From Enhygromyxa salina (GTDB lineage Bacteria > Myxococcota_A > Polyangia > Nannocystales > Nannocystaceae): a stretch of DNA of 64,000 nt. The position numbers were made by a program, and so were the translations under genes. Numbering within the stretch: position 1 is the stretch's first letter; every line of letters begins with the position of its first letter. Below, piece after piece: positions 28,203-35,237 of this stretch. The notes under the pieces are model-generated. The model was given only the letters and a program-made list of their open reading frames with translations. It ran no database searches and had not been told where the DNA came from. The DNA lies in assembly GCF_002994635.1 (NCBI RefSeq), contig NZ_PVNL01000120.1, positions 84,993 through 148,992 on the forward strand, written 5' to 3'.

Positions 28203-29431
28203 GCGGGGATCTCGAGTTGGCCGGTCACGGCGGCGGTGATGAGGGATTGGCGGTATTCTTTGAGCTTGGCGACACTCATGACTAGTTTCTCACTCATGGA
28301 TCGCAGTTGGCTTGTTTTCGAGTCCAGCTGCTCGGCGATGCTTCGTTGTTCGTCGCGACTGGGCAATGGGATTTTATACGAGAGTATCTGGGTGGGGCTA
28401 ATATGGGGGACGCTTACCCCGGTCGTTTCCGGTTCGATGTGAGCGCGAAACGGTGACCAGAGTAACGTGTATGTTAAATATCGTTTGCACAGTGCGCTCA
28501 GCGGTCGGATCCGTGCCACGCGCTGTACAAGTAGGGCCGGGCAATCAGTCTCGTCGATCTCGGCCAAGCGCAGCCCACTGCCGATCCAAGGTCGATCGAG
28601 ACCAAGGACGAGGTCTCCGGGGCGCAGGCTGTAGATGTCTGACGAGAAGTCGAGATTTGGCAGGAAAACGACGTCTTTCCAGCGGGTTGCCCCTGGCGAT
28701 ATGTTTATGCCGCGTAGCAGTCGGGTGCTATCAGGCTCGGCTTCCGAATAAATGTAGCTGTCACTCGAATATGCGAATCCATGCAGCAAATCTACCAGAT
28801 ACGACAACTTGGTGGGGCTGTGTTTGATGTTCGACAGTCGATCGTGAATGAGCGCGGCGCGCTTCTCGGCGAGCAGCGCGATGAGTCGCTCCTTCTTCTC
28901 GATGAGCACATCGATGGCAGCAGTCTTGCGGTCGAGGAAGTCCGCAATCGCCCGCTGCACCGCGAGCGGCGGAACAAAACACTCCAAATCAAGAAAGTCA
29001 CTCGGGTACAAGCGAAGGCGCGACGTCCACACGCCACGGGAGTTCCTGGTGATCTCGGTGATGTATCCCGCTGTGCGAAAAAAGTAGTTGAAAAACCGCG
29101 AGTGGATGTTTGCGCTCTTTGGTCGATAGACATGATACGACGGACTTACAATGCCGCTCACGTGTGTGACAGCTAGCGCTCCCATCCAAGCCCACATCGT
29201 GTTGATGACCAGATCCCCAGAACGGCATCGTTTGTAGCCGTCCAGAGACTCAGCCATGAACATCGTGACGTCTTTCTCGGAGCGCGGTGTGACCCCCGTA
29301 ATGTGCGACACCGTGAGGAGCTCTTCGCTGCCGTCAATCGAACGCTCGTCGATGACGTGAAAAAGATTCCTGTTTCGTGTGATTTGCCAGTTGGACGGCG
29401 GCGTGCCGAGACAGGGGATTGGGTGCCTCAT
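28199..29431 (-). CDS. hsdS: type I restriction-modification specificity subunit
   Basis: A 410-residue protein with the two-fold layout of HsdS: target recognition domain 1 (about 1-160), a central conserved helical region (PPLAVQRAIADFLDRKTAAI, then KKERLIALLAEKR), target recognition domain 2 (about 215-350), and a second conserved helix ending QSLITAAVTGQLEIPA. The recognition domains have visibly lower G+C than hsdM and hsdR, as expected for domains exchanged between genomes. Start and stop each overlap the neighbours by 4 bp. The recognised DNA sequence cannot be predicted by reading. Confidence 0.95.
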   Translation of the reverse strand: MRHPIPCLGTPPSNWQITRNRNLFHVIDERSIDGSEELLTVSHITGVTPRSEKDVTMFMAESLDGYKRCRSGDLVINTMWAWMGALAVTHVSGIVSPSYHVYRPKSANIHSRFFNYFFRTAGYITEITRNSRGVWTSRLRLYPSDFLDLECFVPPLAVQRAIADFLDRKTAAIDVLIEKKERLIALLAEKRAALIHDRLSNIKHSPTKLSYLVDLLHGFAYSSDSYIYSEAEPDSTRLLRGINISPGATRWKDVVFLPNLDFSSDIYSLRPGDLVLGLDRPWIGSGLRLAEIDETDCPALLVQRVARIRPLSALCKRYLTYTLLWSPFRAHIEPETTGVSVPHISPTQILSYKIPLPSRDEQRSIAEQLDSKTSQLRSMSEKLVMSVAKLKEYRQSLITAAVTGQLEIPA

Positions 29432-31836
29432 GACAGCACTCCGTCGAGCATCCCGCGGATCTCATCCTCCAGCGCCAGGATCTCCGCCTCGATCACCCCA
29501 AGCGCCCGGGGCGGCACATACTCATAGAAGTGCCGTGTAAACGGGATCTCATACCCCACCTTCGTCTTGCCGTGATCCACCCAGGCATCCGGCACATGCG
29601 GCAGCACCTCACGGGCCATGTACGCCTCGATATCCTCGGTCAGCGGCACATTCTCATAGTCTCGCAAGTTCGTGTCCGCCTCGATCTCCCCCTTCTTATC
29701 CCGGCACACCTGCGCCGCGTCGTTGTGCTCCGACAGCGCGCTCAGGATCGCCTTCATGACCGCAGGCGCGATCACCAGGCCGTTCGCCTTCGCCTGCGCC
29801 TTCACAGCCGCGACAAACGAGCGCCGATCCATGAACACCTGCGCGGCATCCAGCCCGCCCAAGACCGCCCGGATCTGCGCCTGCAATGCCTTGCCGCTGG
29901 CGATCTCCGCCCGGGCGGCGGCCTTGTCCTTCTTCTTCGAGCTGGCCAGGCCCTGCCACGCGCGCTCGTCCTCGAGTCGGGCGAGCCGCTCGGGGCTGGC
30001 CTGAAAGTCCAGCTGCAGCGGCCGCTCCACGGTGATCCGGCGAAAGCCAAAGTCCTCGTTGGCGAAGATCTTGACGTCCGGCCCGTCCTCGAACGCGCGA
30101 AACAAGCCGGTCAGCTGCTCGATGTGCTGGGGCCCGAGCTCTTTGCGCTTGTCGCCCAGCGACTTGCGCATCTTCTGAAAGTAGTTGACCCCGTTGATCA
30201 GCTGAACCTTGCCCCGCCGCGCGGCCGGCTTGCGGTTCGTGACCACCCAAATATATGTGTTGATGCCGGTATTGAAGAACATCTGATCCGGCAGCGCGAC
30301 GATCGCCTCGAGCAGGTCGTGCTCGAGCAGGTGCCGGCGGATCTCGCTCTCGCCCGACTCGGCCGCGCCGGTGAACAACGGCGAGCCATTGAACACGATC
30401 GCCAGGCGCGAGCCGCCCTGCTCGGGTGGCTTCATCTTGCTGAGCATGTGCAGCAAGAACAGCAGCGAGCCGTCGTTCTTGCGCGGCAGGCCGGGGCCAA
30501 ACCGGCCGCGCTCGCCCAGGCTCTCGTGCTCGGCCCGGACCGCGTCGGCGGCCTTGGTCCAGTCGACCCCAAACGGGGGGTTGGACAGCAGGTAGTCGAC
30601 TTGCAGCTTGGCGTGGCCGTCCTCCGAGAAGCTGTTGCCCAGCTTGATGTGCTCGGCGTCGTCGCCCTTGATCAGCATGTCGGCCCGACAGATCGCGTAC
30701 GACTCGGGGTTGAGCTCCTGGCCGTAGACACGCAGCTGCGCGTCGGGGTTGCGCTCGAGCAGGTGCTCCTCGGCCACGCTCAGCATCCCGCCGGTCCCAC
30801 ACGCGGGGTCGTACAGGGTGCGGATCACCTGCGGGGTGCCCAGCTGCTGCTCGTCCTCGACGTAGAGCAGCTCGACCATGAAGCGGATGACCTCGCGCGG
30901 GGTGAAGTGCTCGCCAGCGGTCTCGTTGGACTGCTCGGCGAACTTGCGGATCAGCTCCTCGAAGATCGAGCCCATGCCCGCGTTCGAGACCTGGTCGGGG
31001 TGCAGGTCCACACCCGCGAACTTCTGGGCGACCAGCAGCAACAGGTCGTTCTTGTCGAGGCGCTCGATCTGGTCGGTGAAGCGAAAGTGCTCCAGGATGT
31101 CGCGCACGTTGTTGGAGAAGCCGTTGATATAGGCGATGAAGTTGTCGGCGTGTGGGCCTGGAGCCGTGAGCCGCTCGAAGTCGAATTGCGAGACGTTGTA
31201 AAAGCCAACGCCACCCGAGGCCCGCAGCAACATGCGATGGCGGGTGGTCTCGGGCTTGTCGGCGTACTGCTTGTCGGCCTTCCACACCGCTTCGCGGGTC
31301 GGCGCCAGGATCATGTCCAGGCGGCGCAGCACGGTGAAGGGCAAGATCACCTGGCCATACTCGTGGGCCTTGAAGTCGCCGCGCAGCAGATCCGCGACGC
31401 TCCAGATGAAGCCGGCGATCTCGGAGAAGCTCTTGAACTGGCGCGGCTGGGGGTCGGCGACCGGCGCGGGGGTAGGGCTCACGGTGGGCATCAGGGGCGG
31501 CTTGGCGATCACGGGCTTGGCAGGCGCGAGCGGCTTGGGTTGCTTCGCTGCGCTCGCGGGGGTGGGCTCGGCTGCGGCCAGGATCCGGGCGAGGATCGGC
31601 GCTTTGGCTTGGCCGCTGTCGTCGAGCAGGTGAGCGCGGCAGATCTGTTTGAGCTCGTCGCGGCTGAGCTGGTCGAGCAGCTCGGCGAGCGAGAGCTTGC
31701 GGGCGCGGGCCAGCGCGTCGATCAGCTTGGCGCCGGCGCTGCGTGGCGAGATCTCGATCGCGAACTGCTCGACCAGCTTCGCGAGGCGGGGTTTGGCGAG
31801 GGTGCGCAGCGCAGAGCGCTTGGTCGGGCGCGGCAT
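29428..31836 (-). CDS. hsdM: type I restriction-modification N6-adenine methyltransferase with N-terminal extension
   Basis: The 802-residue protein contains the SAM-binding motif DPACGTGGMLSVAEE at about 345 and the catalytic motif IV NPPFGVDW at about 418, preceded by the HsdM N-terminal helical domain (LRGDFKAHEYGQVILPF). It is longer than a typical HsdM of 500-600 residues. The first 130 residues form an extra Lys/Ala-rich helical module plus a Pro-rich linker (KPLAPAKPVIAKPP). This may be an added DNA-binding or dimerisation segment. It is the first gene of hsdM-hsdS-hsdR, with its promoter expected near the minisatellite array. Confidence 0.95.
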   Translation of the reverse strand: MPRPTKRSALRTLAKPRLAKLVEQFAIEISPRSAGAKLIDALARARKLSLAELLDQLSRDELKQICRAHLLDDSGQAKAPILARILAAAEPTPASAAKQPKPLAPAKPVIAKPPLMPTVSPTPAPVADPQPRQFKSFSEIAGFIWSVADLLRGDFKAHEYGQVILPFTVLRRLDMILAPTREAVWKADKQYADKPETTRHRMLLRASGGVGFYNVSQFDFERLTAPGPHADNFIAYINGFSNNVRDILEHFRFTDQIERLDKNDLLLLVAQKFAGVDLHPDQVSNAGMGSIFEELIRKFAEQSNETAGEHFTPREVIRFMVELLYVEDEQQLGTPQVIRTLYDPACGTGGMLSVAEEHLLERNPDAQLRVYGQELNPESYAICRADMLIKGDDAEHIKLGNSFSEDGHAKLQVDYLLSNPPFGVDWTKAADAVRAEHESLGERGRFGPGLPRKNDGSLLFLLHMLSKMKPPEQGGSRLAIVFNGSPLFTGAAESGESEIRRHLLEHDLLEAIVALPDQMFFNTGINTYIWVVTNRKPAARRGKVQLINGVNYFQKMRKSLGDKRKELGPQHIEQLTGLFRAFEDGPDVKIFANEDFGFRRITVERPLQLDFQASPERLARLEDERAWQGLASSKKKDKAAARAEIASGKALQAQIRAVLGGLDAAQVFMDRRSFVAAVKAQAKANGLVIAPAVMKAILSALSEHNDAAQVCRDKKGEIEADTNLRDYENVPLTEDIEAYMAREVLPHVPDAWVDHGKTKVGYEIPFTRHFYEYVPPRALGVIEAEILALEDEIRGMLDGVLS

Positions 31837-31973
31837 GAATCCGCAGGGTATCCGGCGCGGCCGCGCAGGTTGCAGTACATTTGCGCAGGCCAGCCTCGGC
31901 GCGGGTCGAGCTGAGCTTCCTGATCGGGTTCGCGCGCGGTGGGATCCGCCGGTCGATCCTCAGGCATAGGCCT

Positions 31974-32275
31974 CGACGTAGTTCCCGCTGGGCCCGGGTC
32001 GGCGGGAAGTCCGCGAGGGTAGCTGCCGGCTACCCCTTGGGCTCCCCCAACATGGGCCGAGGTAGTTCTCGGAGGCCCCCGAGTCGGCGGGAAGTCCGCG
32101 AGGGTAGCTGCCGGCTACCCCTTGGGCTCCCCCAACATGGGCCGAGGTAGTTCTCGGAGGCCCCCGAGTCGGCGGGAAGTCCGCGAAGGTAGCCGTCGGC
32201 TGCCCCTTGGGCTCCGCAAACATGGACCGACGTAGCTCTCGGAGGTCCCGTGGTCGGCGGAAAGTCCGCGGACGT
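31974..32275. repeat. 85-bp tandem repeat array (about 3.5 copies)
   Basis: Full units start at 31998, 32083 and 32168 with partial copies at both ends (from 31974 and at 32253). Copies one and two are almost identical; copy three is diverged. Each unit has two hairpins: GGGTAGC/GCTACCC and CCGAG-N6-CTCGG. In copy three the first stem reads GGTAGCC/GGCTGCC, so pairing is retained with one wobble. It lies upstream of hsdM. Confidence 0.9.
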
Positions 32276-32323
32276 CGACGCTGTCCGTGCCAGAGGCGGC
32301 GCGATAACCGCGGGAGTAGCCCG

Positions 32324-32624
32324 CGGCAGTGGGGACCCCATCCGAGATCGACGTCGGAAGGCCCCGCGGCAGAAGGCACCCCATCCGGGATCAACCTCGG
32401 AAGACTCCACGGCAGTGGGGACCCCATCCGAGATCGACCTCGGAAGACCCCGCGGCAGGGGCCACCCCGTCCGAGATCGACCTCGGAAGACCCCGCGGCA
32501 GCGGGGACCCCATCCGAGATCAACGTCGGAAGACCCCACGGCAGCGGGGACCCCATCCGAGATCAACGTCGGAAGACCCCGCGGCAGTGGGCACCCCATC
32601 CGAGATCAACCTAGCCAGACGCCC
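32324..32624. repeat. 43-bp tandem repeat array (7 copies)
   Basis: Units start at 32324, 32367, 32410, 32453, 32496, 32539 and 32582; the last decays after about 30 bp. Each holds the core CCGAGATCGACCTCGG or a close variant, which is an inverted repeat CCGAG-N6-CTCGG shared with the 85-bp array next to it. Several copies also have a CCCCG/CGGGG stem. There are no unique spacers, so this is a minisatellite and not a CRISPR. Confidence 0.92.
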
Positions 32625-32670
32625 CGTTCGCTGCGGTCAGCTGCGAGCGAGGCCAAGCAAGACCGCCGGC

Positions 32671-33537
32671 TCACTCGCCTTCGGCCGGAGGCTCGGGATC
32701 CACCAGATCCCCCACGACCGGCGGCTCAGCACCCTCGAGGTCGCCACCTGCGTCCAGCTCCGCCTCGGCGTCGGTCTTGGTCCGCGTGGTGTCGGTGGCC
32801 AGCATCGGCTGCAGGGCTGCGAGCACGGTCTCGCTCCACTCCTGGTCACGCTTGGGCAGCGTGGAGAGCAGCAGGCTCGCGTAGTTCTCTGCGGCCCAGC
32901 GGATCTTGGACCGCAGCGGGCGAAGGTCGACGGACACCGCGTTGTCGCGAGCCGTGCGCGCGGCGACCATGGCCTCATAGCGACCCTGGCATACCTGGGC
33001 GAGGGAGGCAGGCGCGGCGCCGACGAGCTCGACGAACTCTGCCTGGAGGCCACGAGTCTCGATGTAGCGCAGGCGGGCGGCCATCTGGGAGGCCTGCTGT
33101 GGGTAGGAGACGCGCAAGAAGTCGACGCCGTCGCCAAACAGCCGCGCGAGCAGCTCTTCCGCGACGCGGGTCAGCTTGCGATGCGCTTCGACCTCCGCGG
33201 TGGCGAGCTCCTCGTCGCTGAGCAGATCCAGGCCCTCGTGGCGGTACACGTGCCAAAACTCGAGCCGGGCACGCAGCGCGACCCAGATTCGATCCACGAG
33301 CACATCGAAGGAGCGCTCGAGCCCAGCGTCGGCCTTGCCGTCGAGCCGATCAGTCAGCGCATTCTCGGCTTCGTCGACCCAGTCCCCAAGCAGCTGCGCC
33401 GCTTCGTTGACGTGCTCGGGGACGCCCACGGGCATTGCGTCGACCAGGCTCTTGCCGACGGAGATGCTGCCGCTCAACGTGAGCACCGACAATGTGCGAT
33501 AGCCGGACAGATCGATTGATGAAGGATCTACTGCCAT
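32671..33537 (-). CDS. hypothetical helical protein
   Basis: About 288 residues from the ATG at 33537 (in-frame ATGs at 33561 and 33597 are also possible, none with a clear ribosome site). The sequence is Leu/Ala/Glu-rich and predicted almost all helical without signal peptide or membrane helix. It has a segment with Trp and Tyr residues (WVALRARLEFWHVYRHEGLD) and an acidic, Pro-rich C-terminal tail (EPPVVGDLVDPEPPAEGE). I recognise no family. It ends 46 bp before the minisatellite array, and reads in the same direction as hsdMSR, but a run of 800 bp separates it from hsdM. Confidence 0.7.
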   Translation of the reverse strand: MAVDPSSIDLSGYRTLSVLTLSGSISVGKSLVDAMPVGVPEHVNEAAQLLGDWVDEAENALTDRLDGKADAGLERSFDVLVDRIWVALRARLEFWHVYRHEGLDLLSDEELATAEVEAHRKLTRVAEELLARLFGDGVDFLRVSYPQQASQMAARLRYIETRGLQAEFVELVGAAPASLAQVCQGRYEAMVAARTARDNAVSVDLRPLRSKIRWAAENYASLLLSTLPKRDQEWSETVLAALQPMLATDTTRTKTDAEAELDAGGDLEGAEPPVVGDLVDPEPPAEGE

Positions 33538-33597
33538 GGAGGGCACACCATACGGACTCATGGTGAAGATGCCGCGACTTTTCTCATGTGGTGCCAA

Positions 33598-33954
33598 CTA
33601 ATTGTTTCAGCTCGGGCGAGGCTCCTCGCCCGCGTGCAGGCGCCAATCGTAGAGTGGTTCATCGTGCGCAGCGAACTCATCGATGAGCACATCCACATTC
33701 GAGGTGCGATCGCCTGGTTCAAACGCGAGCGCAGGCATGTCACCCTCGCGCCCCTGCCGCAGGCTGCTCTCTGGCCGGTCGGTGCCTCGTGCCGAAGGTC
33801 TTGCCGTCGCGCTCGAGCAAGCTCCGCTCGGCGAGCTCGGCGAGCCGCTTGTGTGCGGTCCAGGGGCGCAGCTTCAGATGCGGGCGACGAAGCCAGAGCT
33901 CAACCGATGCCGGGGTAGGGCTTCAGGTCGGCGAGCATGCGCGCGATGTAAGTC
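33598..33954 (-). other. gene-poor stretch with decayed coding fragments
   Basis: No intact gene is seen. On the minus strand a 43-residue frame at 33607-33738 (MPALAFEPGDRTSNVDVLID and on to a TGA) has a natural-looking composition and could be a small gene or the tail of a broken one. Just after the stop of the third Cys-rich lipoprotein, the minus-strand frame RTYIARMLADLKPYPGIG ends at 33900; a similar IARVLADLG segment occurs at about 37750. These look like remnants of a lost gene. Confidence 0.35.
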
Positions 33955-34332
33955 CTATTCCTGCGTGCAACAACACTGGACCGCCTGGTTCACCTGCCAG
34001 TCAATTGCGTCGTCACACTCGTGTTCGAACGCGAGGCCGATCCGATCTGGGTCCTCGCACCACTCCAGGACTGAGTAGAGTCGGTAGGTAGATCCAGCAC
34101 AGCCGTTGGCTACGCATGAACTCCCTTGTGCCTCGCAGGCCTCGGCGCAGGTCGAAATATTGCTTTGGGTCGCACATTCTCCGTAGGTAGGGGTGCAGAG
34201 GCCTTGCTTGCACTCGCCAACCCCCGGGAATTTCGGTCCGGCGGGTTGGCACATGCCATCGCAGTCGGGGTCCGCGGGTGGGGGGCCACACGCCACCAGT
34301 AGGCTCAACACAAATAAGGTTTCACCTCGCAT
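33955..34332 (-). CDS. Cys-rich lipoprotein, copy 3 of a tandem family
   Basis: A 125-residue product, MRGETLFVLSLLVACGPPPA, with lipobox LVAC. The mature part has about sixteen Cys in a fixed pattern shared with two upstream copies: DCDGMCQPAG, VGECKQGLC, TCAEACEAQGSSC and a C-terminal CCC. It is preceded by GGAGGATACTGATG, an ideal ribosome site retained in the first copy also. This copy is more diverged (CTQE end instead of CEQE). Likely a secreted disulfide-rich protein; function unknown. Confidence 0.8.
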   Translation of the reverse strand: MRGETLFVLSLLVACGPPPADPDCDGMCQPAGPKFPGVGECKQGLCTPTYGECATQSNISTCAEACEAQGSSCVANGCAGSTYRLYSVLEWCEDPDRIGLAFEHECDDAIDWQVNQAVQCCCTQE

Positions 34333-34409
34333 CAGTATCCTCCTTCAAAGCCAACGGGATATGACCCAGCCGGTTGGGCTCGAGTTCGTGCGGGAGACGT
34401 GTTCATGCC

Positions 34410-34784
34410 TCACTCCTGCTCGCAGCAGCACTTGACTGCCTCGTTGACCTGCCAGTCGATCGGCTCGTCACATTCTCGCTCGATCTCCGGGCCGATCAGA
34501 TCGGGATCTTCACACCATTCGAAGACCGTATAGATCTGATAGGTATACCCGCCGCAGCCGTTGGCCACGCACGAGCTCCCTTGCGCCTCGCAGGCCTCCG
34601 CACAGGTAGCGATGTCACCCTTCTCTGAGCAGTCCGCGTAGGTGGGGGTACAGACGCCCTCCTTACATTCCCCAACGCCGGGATAGTTGGGCCCGGCAGG
34701 TTGGCACATGCCGTCGCAATCGGAGTCTGCGCGAGGGCCGCACGCGGCCAGGAAGGCCAACATGAACAGGGTTTGCTTCCGCAT
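34410..34784 (-). CDS. Cys-rich lipoprotein, copy 2 of a tandem family
   Basis: A 124-residue product, MRKQTLFMLAFLAACGPRAD, with lipobox LAAC. It has the same Cys pattern as its neighbours (DCDGMCQPAG, ECKEGVCTPTYADC, TCAEACEAQGSSC, KCCCEQE). The start lies 452-453 bp from those of copies 1 and 3. The 75-bp spacer in front of it still encodes, in the third frame, a relic of the protease tail (PGSYPVGVGGAH, stop). Sequence differences are concentrated in the middle loop, suggesting diversification after duplication. Confidence 0.8.
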   Translation of the reverse strand: MRKQTLFMLAFLAACGPRADSDCDGMCQPAGPNYPGVGECKEGVCTPTYADCSEKGDIATCAEACEAQGSSCVANGCGGYTYQIYTVFEWCEDPDLIGPEIERECDEPIDWQVNEAVKCCCEQE

Positions 34785-34859
34785 CAGTGTGCTCCTCCGA
34801 CGCCTACGGGATAGGACCCAGGCTGGTGTGATGAGCGGTGACTCGCAGGTAAAACCGGC

Positions 34860-35237
34860 CTACTCCTGCTCGCAGCAGCACTTGACCGCGCCGTTGAATT
34901 GCCACTCGATTGCCTCGTCGCATTGGTGCTCAAATTTATGACCGGTCTGCCCAGAGTCCTCACAAAGCCCGATGTCGTAGTAGAGCTGATACGTGTACCC
35001 TCCACACCCGTTGGCGACACAGCTGGTCCCTTGCGCCTCGCACGCCTCGGCGCAGGTCGAGATGTCGGTCTGAATGGAGCAGTCCGCAAAGGTAGGGGAA
35101 CAGATGCCCTCTTTGCATTCGCCAACCCCCGGGAACTCCGGTCCGGCGGGTTGACACATGCCTTCGCAGTCGGAGTCCGCGGGAGGGGGGGCACACGCGA
35201 CCAGTAGGCTCAACACGAACAAGAACTTACCTCGCAT
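34860..35237 (-). CDS. Cys-rich lipoprotein, copy 1 of a tandem family
   Basis: A 125-residue product, MRGKFLFVLSLLVACAPPPA, with lipobox LVAC and the family Cys pattern (DCEGMCQPAG, ECKEGICSPTFADC, TCAEACEAQGTSC, KCCCEQE). Its ATG overlaps the TGA of the upstream metalloprotease gene by one base (TGATG), with GGAGG 6-7 nt upstream inside the protease gene, so translation is coupled. This arrangement is probably ancestral; copies 2 and 3 carry duplicated pieces of the junction. It may be a partner, inhibitor or substrate of the protease. Confidence 0.85.
   Translation of the reverse strand: MRGKFLFVLSLLVACAPPPADSDCEGMCQPAGPEFPGVGECKEGICSPTFADCSIQTDISTCAEACEAQGTSCVANGCGGYTYQLYYDIGLCEDSGQTGHKFEHQCDEAIEWQFNGAVKCCCEQE

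Noticed and set aside
31960..32599. Long open frames on both strands across the repeat arrays
   Set aside because: The repeat units lack stops in all frames and their lengths are not multiples of three, so these frames arise from the repeats and carry no start signals or domains.
31974..32624. Possible CRISPR array
   Set aside because: The repeats follow each other without unique spacers and have 85-bp and 43-bp periods; no cas genes are seen.
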